Positions 1 through 5,652 of a stretch of 7,640 nucleotides of DNA are shown here, piece by piece. Source of the DNA: CAZLBV01 sp964557845. GTDB taxonomy: Bacteria > Acidobacteriota > Aminicenantia > Aminicenantales > Aminicenantaceae. Both the position numbers and the translations under genes were made by a program. Within the stretch, counting starts at the first letter, position 1. Each line of letters begins with the position of its first letter. The stretch is taken from NCBI GenBank assembly GCA_964557845.1, contig CAZLBV010000279.1, forward strand, positions 1-7,640. Direction: 5' to 3'. A model generated the notes under the pieces. It worked only from the letters and a program-made list of their open reading frames with translations. It did not search any database and was not told the DNA's origin.

Positions 1-488
1 ATGGAAATGGAAGGACCGGAAGATTACTCGTCACATTTTTTCTTTGTCATCAAAAAGTATTAGAACGGCCGGTGCTATATTTTTCGGAGTATTTAAAAAT
101 GCACAGAAATAAGTATTTTTCCTTCCTGGATGATTATAGAAAAGGGAATATATCTGAATGGCTGAAGTTTTTCTTAGAGGGTGTTATTCAAATATGTGAA
201 AAAGCAATTGAAACCTCAAATAAGATCATTGATCTTAGAGAAAAAAATCTCCAGAAAATATCAAGCATGGGTGGAGCAAGTAAAAACGCTATATTATTAT
301 TGAAGCAGCTTTACAAATTGCCCATTGTCAATGTAAGAAAAGTTGAAGAAACTATTGGCCTTTCACGAGAAGCGGCAAATCGATTGGTCAGACGATTTTG
401 TAAAGCGGGAATTTTAGTGCAGAAGGATCGAAATGTTAAATATGGCAGGCTATTTGTTTACAGAGATTATTTATCTCTGTTTGAATAA
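1..488 (+). CDS. Fic family protein (adenylyltransferase), C-terminal part, 5' end outside the window
   Basis: Fic proteins transfer AMP or related groups onto hydroxyl side chains of target proteins. The reading frame is open from the left edge, so the GTG at 72 is an internal codon and not the start. In frame from bases 1-23 the sequence reads (D)GNGRTGR, the end of the catalytic Fic motif HPFx(D/E)GNGRxGR. It is followed by LLVTFFLCHQKVLERPVLYFSEYLKMHR, the usual continuation in the large Fic group that carries a C-terminal DNA-binding domain. About 160 codons are visible. A charged helical stretch (bases about 170-260) leads into a winged helix-turn-helix at about 279-473 (KVEETIGLSREAANRLVRRF, then the GILV...FVYRDYL wing). 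The catalytic histidine lies just outside the window and could not be seen. The stop is TAA at 486-488. No clear terminator follows. The family call is firm; the target is unknown. Confidence 0.9.
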   Translation, partial: GNGRTGRLLVTFFLCHQKVLERPVLYFSEYLKMHRNKYFSFLDDYRKGNISEWLKFFLEGVIQICEKAIETSNKIIDLREKNLQKISSMGGASKNAILLLKQLYKLPIVNVRKVEETIGLSREAANRLVRRFCKAGILVQKDRNVKYGRLFVYRDYLSLFE

Positions 489-827
489 ACTTTGTCATAT
501 ATACAAATAAATTAAGGTTAGTGATGGGGCTTAATGATCATTATCAAAAAAGACAGCGCTGAATTCCTCTCCAAACCCCAGAAAAAATTGATCCTGATCC
601 AGTAGGATTTAGCCCCCACCTTATGATTTTGTGCGCCGGCAATCTTTGTTTTGATTATTATAATTTAAGGGTATAAAGTATTTATGAATGAATATTTCTA
701 TTCTGCATGACCAGCTAAAACTATTATTTTCGGAAAGAATAAATAGTCGTCTTCAGCCAGAAGACAATTAAACATCTGACTAGTTTCATAAATTTCCGGT
801 TATGATAACTCACATTAAATCACAAAA
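489..827. other. A+T-rich intergenic stretch without a convincing gene
   Basis: I see no supported gene between the Fic stop and the tandem repeat. There are only minor items. A 23-codon open frame (534-605, beginning MIIIKKDSAEF) has no ribosome binding site and may be a relic. A small hairpin has arms GTCTTC (749-754) and GAAGAC (760-765). A TATAAT-like hexamer at 659-664 has no matching -35. The stretch is stop-rich in all frames and may be decayed accessory DNA. Confidence 0.5.
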
Positions 828-907
828 CTAAAAATTTTATATATAAACAAAAAATATCACGTATCACCTAAAAATATTATATATGAATAAAAAATATCAC
901 ATATGCT
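828..907. repeat. Two tandem copies of a 40-bp A+T-rich repeat
   Basis: Copy 1 spans 828-867 and copy 2 spans 868-907, exactly adjacent with a 40-bp period. The first 33 positions differ at only three sites, and the last seven are less alike. Both copies share the core AAAAAATATCAC. The repeat ends about 70 bp before the exported-peptide gene, where regulatory sequence for the cassette would be expected. A binding site for a regulator or nucleoid protein is possible but unproven. Confidence 0.75.
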
Positions 908-967
908 TTTGCTTTATAGATTGGGAGAATCCTCTAAGATTTAATTAATAAATGTAAATTAATTAAA

Positions 968-974
968 AAGGAGG
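968..974 (+). promoter_or_regulatory. Very strong ribosome binding site of the exported-peptide gene
   Basis: AAGGAGG lies five bases before the ATG at 980. It is the strongest Shine-Dalgarno sequence in the left half of the window; the next two genes of the cassette have weak or no such site. This suggests the peptide is made in excess over the propeller and thioredoxin-like proteins. Confidence 0.85.
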
Positions 975-979
975 ATTAA

Positions 980-1201
980 ATGTTTAAAAATGTTTTAAAG
1001 GTTGTTATGATCATTATGATTGTCACAGGGATTGCTCTTTCAGTTTCCAACTTTTTACCCAGGTTAGAAGCAGGTAGTCATGCAGCATTCGGGACAACTA
1101 CTCAAATACCGGGAGGAAGTCCTGATTGGTGGACATGGCTTTATGATGATTATTTTTGCATTTCCCCCCCAAGTAATTGCTGTATAGTGTTTCCTATCTG
1201 A
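980..1201 (+). CDS. Small exported peptide with three C-terminal cysteines, family not recognised
   Basis: This is a 73-residue protein. Basic residues K3 and K7 precede a hydrophobic segment (about 8-22), typical of a Sec signal or anchor. A short region LEAGSHAAFG (29-38) follows and may hold the processing site. The C-terminal part is rich in Gly, Pro and Trp (W50, W51, W53) and carries C60, C67 and C68, ending in CCIVFPI. The ATG has a near-perfect ribosome binding site. The gene starts a co-directional set with a beta-propeller and a thioredoxin-like gene. The layout recalls the small NVEALA-type exported peptides found next to 6-bladed propellers in Bacteroidota, but I see no NVEALA motif and do not claim homology. 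A run of seven C bases (1164-1170) lies within the cysteine region. The function is unknown; a secreted signal, structural peptide or modified natural-product precursor are all possible. Confidence 0.75.
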   Translation: MFKNVLKVVMIIMIVTGIALSVSNFLPRLEAGSHAAFGTTTQIPGGSPDWWTWLYDDYFCISPPSNCCIVFPI

Positions 1202-1304
1202 TTTGACATTTATTATCATCATAAAGACAAACAACTACGACTAAAATAAAGTAAGGAAGCCGGCCTTTCAATACGGTAGTAAATCTATACGGAAAATATT
1301 AAAA

Positions 1305-2387
1305 ATGTTTAAAAGAGCTATATTAAGTTGGTCAATATTTCTAATCATCATAAATTTAATATTTGGAAGTGAGATTAACCTCGAGGAAAGATTTACGATA
1401 TCACAAGAAAAAGCCATTTTAATGAACATTCAGTGTTTTGCTGTTACAGAAGATGAAATGTTTATACTTCCGGATGCAAAAGCAGGGGATATAAAACTGT
1501 ACGACAACGAGGGCAAACTTATAAAAATATGGGGCAGAAGAGGGCCCGGGCCAGATGAATTTGGGTCTCCGTTCTTTTGCGACTATAAGAATTCAACGTA
1601 CATACATCTAGATGCGGGAAAAAACACGATTTCCATTTATAAAAGAATAGAACCGTTAAAATTTGCTCGCTTGCATGAGTTGCTATGTCCAGGGTGCCTG
1701 TCCGATGTCCGTCTTTTCAAGGATGGTGTCCTGATTGATAGTTATGCCATTGATTCAAATGGGAATGAGTTTTCGCTTTATTTCAAGAATTTTGAAGGTG
1801 AAAAAACACACCATATTTTACCTTTGTATTTAAAATATGGGTTTGAATCAGAGAATCAATACAAAACCAATTTTAATGATATTTCACCTATTGGTGTTTT
1901 TGCTTATTTCTCAATATGGGATAATTTCATTTTCTATGTATGGGAAGGCCGGCTAAAAATATTAAAGATTAATTTGGGCACAAAAAGAATTGAAGCTTTT
2001 GGACAGGAGACAAAAAATTATATTAGGCCAAAAGTCACCAGGGGAATCCTTGAAGCAAGAAGAAAGAGAAAAGGAGAAATTGAAAGTAAAGAGAAGGAAA
2101 AGATGTCTTGGATAAGGGGCGTGAATGCAAACAAAAATATCATTTTTCTCTATTATGTAAATTTCAACAAAGAAATGTCTCTTTGGGAGGCTTTTTTACA
2201 GTTCTATGATCATGCAGGAAAATTATTACATGAACAACGGCTCAATGAGGCAGTTTCTTACTTAAGATATGGCCCTCCACTTTTTTATAGTCAATCTAAT
2301 AATAGAATATACTTGCTTTCAAGGCGATTGAATGAAGAAAACTATTTAGATGAATATGAAGTTTTAAAATACAAAATCGATAAGTGA
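1305..2387 (+). CDS. Exported 6-bladed beta-propeller protein
   Basis: This 360-residue protein has an N-terminal signal peptide (KR at 3-4, hydrophobic about 7-20, likely cleavage after IFG at 19-21). There is no lipobox cysteine. The motif LYDNEGKLIKIWG followed by GRRGPGPDEF (77-86) is the signature of the 6-bladed beta-propeller family, whose members are secreted or periplasmic and mostly of unknown role. Repeated blade-like strands follow, such as IHLDAGKNTISIYKR (100-114) and FLQFYDHAGKLLHEQRL (297-313). Odd points are a CPGC motif at 128-131 and a highly charged helix (about 246-267) inserted between blades. The start at 1305 has only a weak ribosome binding site. The gene lies 103 bp after the peptide gene, and its TGA overlaps the GTG of the next gene. 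A peptide-binding or scaffold role is inference from the neighbours. Confidence 0.85.
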   Translation: MFKRAILSWSIFLIIINLIFGSEINLEERFTISQEKAILMNIQCFAVTEDEMFILPDAKAGDIKLYDNEGKLIKIWGRRGPGPDEFGSPFFCDYKNSTYIHLDAGKNTISIYKRIEPLKFARLHELLCPGCLSDVRLFKDGVLIDSYAIDSNGNEFSLYFKNFEGEKTHHILPLYLKYGFESENQYKTNFNDISPIGVFAYFSIWDNFIFYVWEGRLKILKINLGTKRIEAFGQETKNYIRPKVTRGILEARRKRKGEIESKEKEKMSWIRGVNANKNIIFLYYVNFNKEMSLWEAFLQFYDHAGKLLHEQRLNEAVSYLRYGPPLFYSQSNNRIYLLSRRLNEENYLDEYEVLKYKIDK

Positions 2388-2815
2388 AAAACTATCTTCT
2401 TATTTTATTAATAGTGATTATACTTGTGCTAATCAGCTTTATGTATAGATCTAATCATACAAATATATTGAATGGTTTTTTCAAAACAGACTTAAAAAAT
2501 ATCGATTCTATAAATGATCAATTTTATTTGGTTTTAATTTTTTCAAAACATAATTGTGAGCCATGCTTAGAGGTAATTGAGGTCTTAAATAATCTTCCTG
2601 AACATTTCAAAGTGATTGGTCTTGTGCCAGAAAGGGAATTAGCGGATGAAGAAGATCTAAGAAATAAAACTAATGCGAAATTCGAATTGATTGGCCTAAA
2701 AAAATTTAAAAGGTATATCCCTCCATATGCACCCACCCTGTTTGGAATTTCCCAAAATGATGAAATTTTTTTCATTTTGCCGGGTGTTCCTTACGAAAAA
2801 AATTACTTAGAATAG
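2384..2815 (+). CDS. Membrane-anchored thioredoxin-like protein (CEPC active site)
   Basis: This 143-residue protein has a single N-terminal transmembrane segment (about 4-20) followed by a thioredoxin-fold domain facing the periplasm. The strand FYLVLIFSKHNC leads into the redox motif C58-E59-P60-C61. The later YAPTLFGI (115-122) supplies the cis-proline (P117) next to the active site. This is the TlpA/ResA-like arrangement, although the domain is short and CEPC is unusual. The GTG start overlaps the propeller stop as GTGA, so the two genes are probably translationally coupled. Likely work is reduction, oxidation or isomerisation of cysteines outside the cytoplasm. The nearby exported peptide (C60, C67, C68) and the propeller's CPGC are obvious candidate substrates, by inference only. 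Confidence 0.8.
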   Translation: MKNYLLILLIVIILVLISFMYRSNHTNILNGFFKTDLKNIDSINDQFYLVLIFSKHNCEPCLEVIEVLNNLPEHFKVIGLVPERELADEEDLRNKTNAKFELIGLKKFKRYIPPYAPTLFGISQNDEIFFILPGVPYEKNYLE

Positions 2816-2824
2816 TTCTTGACT

Positions 2825-2871
2825 GAGTTTTATCACAAAGCATATCCTCTCTTGGTAGTGCGATAAAACTC
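2825..2871 (+). terminator. Inverted repeat after the cassette, possible terminator
   Basis: Perfect 10-bp arms GAGTTTTATC (2825-2834) and GATAAAACTC (2862-2871) are separated by 27 bases. A T-rich stretch including six consecutive T (2882-2887) follows. It begins 10 bp after the thioredoxin-like stop. The stem is A+T-rich and the loop is long, so termination is plausible but not certain. It could also be a binding site for a regulator. Confidence 0.45.
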
Positions 2872-3002
2872 TTTAGATAAATTTTTTATTTCAATAAAAA
2901 CAACAGAATTTTATGATTTATGACATGATTTAAGATTAGAAAAGTCGCTCTGAATGTCAGCTCTCAGATATTCAGAATTATTTTCTTAATAAATTGAAAA
3001 TA

Positions 3003-3374
3003 ATGATAAATAATAATTCATCATCGGGAAACCTATATTATTCTCCATCGATTCTGAAAGTTTTAAAGACACAAAAGTACATGACAGAAAATCCTGCGAA
3101 AAGCCATTCTATTAGTTCATTATCAGCTGACTTAGATATTTCTCCACCCTGGTTATCGAATATATTTAAAAATTTTTCCGGAATTTCTTTATCAGACTTT
3201 TCCACAAAAATTAAATTATTTAATGCGCTATGGGAGCTTGTTTCGACCGAAAAACAGATTAAGACAATTGCGCTTGATCTGGGATATGAACCGCTGTATT
3301 TTTCGAATAAATTCCGCACATTATTCGGCGTAACGCCTTCGGATATAAGGAAAGATATTTTTGATGTCAGATAA
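3003..3374 (+). CDS. Small AraC-type transcription regulator (DNA-binding domain only)
   Basis: This 123-residue protein consists almost entirely of the two helix-turn-helix units of AraC/XylS proteins, the size of MarA or SoxS. Numbering from the ATG at 3003, the first unit is about 37-59 (ISSLSADLDISPPWLSNIF). The second is about 86-110 (IKTIALDLGYEPLYFSNKF), followed by the family signature FRTLFGVTPSDIRK. There is no ligand-binding domain, so its activity probably depends on how much is made. A TTG at 2994 would add three residues; neither start has a visible ribosome binding site, and I chose the ATG. An inverted repeat TCTGAAT/ATTCAGA (2949-2955, 2970-2976) lies just upstream. It follows the peptide cassette in the same direction but beyond a possible terminator. 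Control of that cassette is a guess from position. Confidence 0.8.
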   Translation: MINNNSSSGNLYYSPSILKVLKTQKYMTENPAKSHSISSLSADLDISPPWLSNIFKNFSGISLSDFSTKIKLFNALWELVSTEKQIKTIALDLGYEPLYFSNKFRTLFGVTPSDIRKDIFDVR

Positions 3375-3438
3375 AAAGTACAGAACTATTTAAATTTGAT
3401 TGCTCGCCTGAAATCCTATATAAAAGATGGTCAAATTA

Positions 3439-3681
3439 TTATCTGGATGCGGATTCAGCATTTTCTGCGTTCCAGCTCATATGAAGCTTTCGGCGATTAA
3501 CAGCGCAGTCACGCAGATAAAGATTGATGAGAGTTTGATAAGGAATGCCGGTTTCCTCTGATAAAGACTTAAAATATAAAATAGTGTCGTGGTTTAGCTG
3601 CATGGTTATCGGTTGTTTTAAATATTTTATATAAGGGTTTTTACGTCCCTTCATTTTGGAAAAATCGTAATGTTTTCTCAT
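3439..3681 (-). CDS. BrnA-like/CopG-type ribbon-helix-helix antitoxin without an adjacent toxin
   Basis: This 80-residue protein begins MRKHYDFSKMKGRKNPY, the usual opening of BrnA-type antitoxins. A ribbon-helix-helix domain follows (about 23-60): a strand with PITMQLN, helix HDTILYFKSLSEETG, turn IPYQ, and helix TLINLYLRDCA. Such proteins bind DNA as dimers, repress their own promoter and neutralise a BrnT-type RNase toxin. BrnT normally lies directly upstream in the same operon. Here only 95 bp separate this gene from the neighbouring wbqC-like gene, and no toxin is encoded on either strand nearby. It is therefore an orphan antitoxin, a regulator in its own right, or a pair split by loss. 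A 23-bp palindrome overlaps its promoter. The tail beyond residue 70 (NAENAESASR) looks non-conserved. Confidence 0.8.
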   Translation of the reverse strand: MRKHYDFSKMKGRKNPYIKYLKQPITMQLNHDTILYFKSLSEETGIPYQTLINLYLRDCAVNRRKLHMSWNAENAESASR

Positions 3682-3715
3682 TTTCTTTTTTTATCCTATT
3701 CAAACCTTAAGACAT

Positions 3716-3738
3716 CTATATGTACATTGTACTTATAG
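3716..3738 (-). promoter_or_regulatory. 23-bp palindromic operator over the antitoxin -10 box
   Basis: Half-sites CTATAtGTACA (3716-3726) and TGTACtTATAG (3728-3738) are symmetric around base 3727, with one mismatched pair out of eleven. The palindrome covers the -10 hexamer of the promoter reading into the antitoxin gene. This is the position expected for an autorepressor operator, and ribbon-helix-helix antitoxins bind such sites. Binding itself is inference. Confidence 0.65.
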
Positions 3739-3753
3739 CAAAAAAGTTATCAA
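3726..3753 (-). promoter_or_regulatory. Sigma70-type promoter of the antitoxin gene
   Basis: On the minus strand, TTGATA (3748-3753) and TACAAT (3726-3731) are separated by 16 bp. Each box differs from the consensus at one position. Transcription would begin near 3719, giving a leader of about 40 bases before the ATG at 3681. Confidence 0.6.
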
Positions 3754-3776
3754 GATGAGATATTAGAGGATTATGC

Positions 3777-4484
3777 TCAATCCCGCTTAAAGAGGCGGGT
3801 GCCTTTTTCGATGACTGCGCGGCCGTCCGGTCCGCAGCAGAAGAGAAGATCGAGGATGGATAATTTCCTTAGATAGGGTCCCCAAAACTGGGGATACTGA
3901 GGAGAGGAATAGCGGGCAAACCAGACTTTGATTTTTGCTTTGGAAAAAAGTTTGAGATCGATGGCTTTTTTGGAAAAGTAAGGCATGACCACTTCATCGG
4001 CGTCAAGAGATTGGGCCAATTTGACCAGAAGCTCGGTGCCTTTTCCTTCAATCCCCAAATTCGACTGAAGCACGTAGGGAGTTTTGATCTCCAGAATTTT
4101 ACGGCACATTTCCAAAAGTTCCCAAGCCATCGGCTGGAAGCTGTCGTCTTTTTGTTCTATAATTGCCTTGATCTCACCATAGATCTCATCAAAATAGAGA
4201 GATTTCCCGTAAAAATGGCGGAGGGTTTCCAGAAAATCAAACGCCCATTTTTCCTTCTCAAAAATTTCCAGGTCTTTTATGAGCTGATCGCCCCGGCCTT
4301 TTTTCTTAAGGGGAACGGTGATCCAGACTTCTCCGGCCGGGCCTTTTATCCGGTTGCGGTTGACATAGCTGAATCCCCGCGAAAGCTGAGTGGTATCCAG
4401 CAGGATCATGGTCTCTGAATAAAGCAATCTTCCGAAAAAACCTCCCCAGGGAATAAAAAATGGCTGATTAAAGCTTACGATCAT
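3777..4484 (-). CDS. WbqC-like family protein
   Basis: This 235-residue protein has the family opening MIVSFNQPFFIPWGGFFGRL, then LLDTTQLSRGFSYVNRNRIKGPAGEVWITVPLKKKG. The conserved Gln-Pro, the NRNRIK segment and the following strand are typical of WbqC-like proteins. The family is linked with surface polysaccharide (O-antigen) loci; its reaction is not well established. A longer frame opens at 4640 but adds 52 residues containing a repeated FHNPII, which comes from an 18-bp tandem DNA repeat and is absent from the family. I therefore start at the ATG of MIVSF (4484). The ribosome binding site there, AAGG two bases before the ATG, is closer than ideal. The gene stands alone on its strand: no sugar or polysaccharide genes are visible beside it. 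Confidence 0.85.
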   Translation of the reverse strand: MIVSFNQPFFIPWGGFFGRLLYSETMILLDTTQLSRGFSYVNRNRIKGPAGEVWITVPLKKKGRGDQLIKDLEIFEKEKWAFDFLETLRHFYGKSLYFDEIYGEIKAIIEQKDDSFQPMAWELLEMCRKILEIKTPYVLQSNLGIEGKGTELLVKLAQSLDADEVVMPYFSKKAIDLKLFSKAKIKVWFARYSSPQYPQFWGPYLRKLSILDLLFCCGPDGRAVIEKGTRLFKRD

Positions 4485-4523
4485 CACCTTAATGATAACA
4501 CAGCTTCGCTGATTTATGTTCAA

Positions 4524-4559
4524 GAAAATAATTGGGTTATGGAAAATAATTGGGTTATG
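4524..4559. repeat. 18-bp perfect tandem repeat upstream of the wbqC-like gene
   Basis: GAAAATAATTGGGTTATG occurs at 4524-4541 and again at 4542-4559 without a mismatch. A degenerate third copy (GAAATAATTGAGTTTA) lies at 4605-4620. On the minus strand the copies create the repeated FHNPII of the over-long reading frame. This supports treating the region as leader and not coding. Confidence 0.8.
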
Positions 4560-4578
4560 AAATAGTGTCCGGGGAGGA

Positions 4579-4610
4579 TGTTTCCTTAAAACCAATTTTT
4601 TAAGGAAATA
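4579..4610. repeat. Inverted repeat between the divergent wbqC-like and lipid kinase genes
   Basis: Arms TTTCCTTAAAA (4581-4591) and TTTTAAGGAAA (4598-4608) pair perfectly around a 6-base loop. On the + strand the stem extends by a G-U and a T-A pair. It is A+T-rich and has no T run beyond it, so it is not a typical terminator. It could be an operator in the divergent promoter region. Confidence 0.6.
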
Positions 4611-4676
4611 ATTGAGTTTAAGAAAACCGACTGCGATCATCTATAAAAAGGAGGAAGTGATCGAAAGTTAAAATTA

Positions 4677-4706
4677 TTGATGTTAAATTCCCTAAAATTT
4701 TATTAT
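4677..4706 (+). promoter_or_regulatory. Possible promoter of the lipid kinase gene
   Basis: TTGATG (4677-4682) and TATTAT (4701-4706) are 18 bp apart, four and five matches to the -35 and -10 consensus. A start near 4713 would give a leader of about 40 bases. The surroundings are A+T-rich, so a chance match is possible. Confidence 0.35.
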
Positions 4707-4751
4707 TATTTAAACCGGTTCAGACATTCATGGATTTAGAGGAGATTCCAG

Positions 4752-5642
4752 ATGAAGGTTCTGCTGGTATTCAATCCCATAGCGGCTCATAAGCGGGCGG
4801 GAAAACTTCTGCCGGAAATAGAGGCCGGATTTACTGAGCTGAATATTTCCTTCGACCTTAGGCTTACCGATTATCCTGAACATGCTGTTGAAATTGTCCG
4901 GGAGGCAGATTTTGATCTGTATGATGGCATTGCAGTGGCCGGAGGTGACGGGACTTTATTCGAATCCATAAATGGCTATTACCAGAATCAATCCCAGAGA
5001 AAAATCCCTATAGGAGTTCTGCCAATTGGAACCGGCAATGCATTTGCCCGGGATTTGGAACTTCAGACTTTTCAATGGAGAGAAGCTTTAGAGATCATCC
5101 ATAAAAACAAACCCAGAAAAGTCGATGCCGGCTCCTTCACCACCCACGGGCAGAAATACTATTTTCTTAACATCATGGGATTGGGATTTGTCGCGGATGT
5201 CACAAAAACCGCCCATAAATTAAAACTGATCGGGAATGTTTCTTATACGATTGGTGTTCTCTATCAAACCATATTTCTAAAAACCTTCAAGCTTAAAATG
5301 GAAGCAGATGGAAAGGTGGTCGAACGGGAAAGTGTATTCGTAGAGATATCCAACACCCGCTACACCTCGAACTTTCTCATGGCGCCCAATGCCGGGATCG
5401 ATGACGGTTTGCTGGATGTAACCATTTTCAGCCGTTTAAACAGAAGGCGACTGCTCCAGTGTTTTCCCAAGATCTTTACCGGGGAACACCTTGAAATGGA
5501 TGAGATCGAGCAGTTTAAAGCCAAAAATATCATGATCGAAACCGAAAAGCCCAAAGTGATCACACCGGACGGCGAGCTGGTCGGTATCTCACCAGTGACA
5601 GTGGAGTGCCTTCATCAGGATGTGCCGGTTTTTTGGAAATAA
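4752..5642 (+). CDS. Diacylglycerol/lipid kinase, DgkB/YegS-type
   Basis: This 296-residue protein has the full diacylglycerol kinase catalytic fold. It phosphorylates diacylglycerol or a related lipid with ATP, working in the cytoplasm at the membrane and feeding products back to phospholipid synthesis. Visible motifs are VLLVFNPIA (3-11), the nucleotide-binding GGDGT (64-68), and PIGTGNAFARDL (91-102). MAPNAGIDDGLLDV is the conserved C-terminal domain signature, and DGE near the end (VITPDGELV) is the usual product-site segment. Length is normal for the family. The ATG has a good ribosome binding site (AGAGGAGA, 4738-4745, spacing 6). It is divergent from the wbqC-like gene, and its stop is only 10 bp from the stop of the convergent secreted-protein gene. 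The exact lipid substrate cannot be told. Confidence 0.92.
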   Translation: MKVLLVFNPIAAHKRAGKLLPEIEAGFTELNISFDLRLTDYPEHAVEIVREADFDLYDGIAVAGGDGTLFESINGYYQNQSQRKIPIGVLPIGTGNAFARDLELQTFQWREALEIIHKNKPRKVDAGSFTTHGQKYYFLNIMGLGFVADVTKTAHKLKLIGNVSYTIGVLYQTIFLKTFKLKMEADGKVVERESVFVEISNTRYTSNFLMAPNAGIDDGLLDVTIFSRLNRRRLLQCFPKIFTGEHLEMDEIEQFKAKNIMIETEKPKVITPDGELVGISPVTVECLHQDVPVFWK

Positions 5643-5652
5643 GATCAGAACG

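Noticed and set aside
72..488. Stand-alone 138-residue protein starting with GTG at 72
   Set aside because: The frame is open to the left edge and carries the Fic motif at 1-23, so the GTG is internal.
534..605. 23-codon open frame after the Fic gene
   Set aside because: It has no ribosome binding site, no recognisable family, and is too short to support as a gene; recorded only as a possible relic.
828..907. Possible CRISPR array from the 40-bp repeat
   Set aside because: The two copies are directly adjacent with no spacer, A+T-rich, and no cas gene is present; it is a plain tandem repeat.
2524..2775. - strand open frame of 83 codons
   Set aside because: It is antisense to the thioredoxin-like gene, whose active-site and cis-proline motifs show which strand is real.
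3038..3319. - strand open frame of 93 codons
   Set aside because: It is antisense to the AraC-type gene, which has clear family motifs.
3782..3799. CCCGC...GCGGG hairpin as terminator of the wbqC-like gene
   Set aside because: It lies within the last codons of the gene and has no T run after it on the minus strand.
3869..4051. - strand open frame of 60 codons
   Set aside because: It overlaps the WbqC-like gene in another frame on the same strand; a shadow.
4011..4418. + strand open frame of 135 codons
   Set aside because: It lies opposite the well-supported WbqC-like gene, has no recognisable family and no ribosome binding site; a shadow.
5360..5563. - strand open frame of 67 codons
   Set aside because: It is antisense to the lipid kinase C-terminal domain; a shadow.
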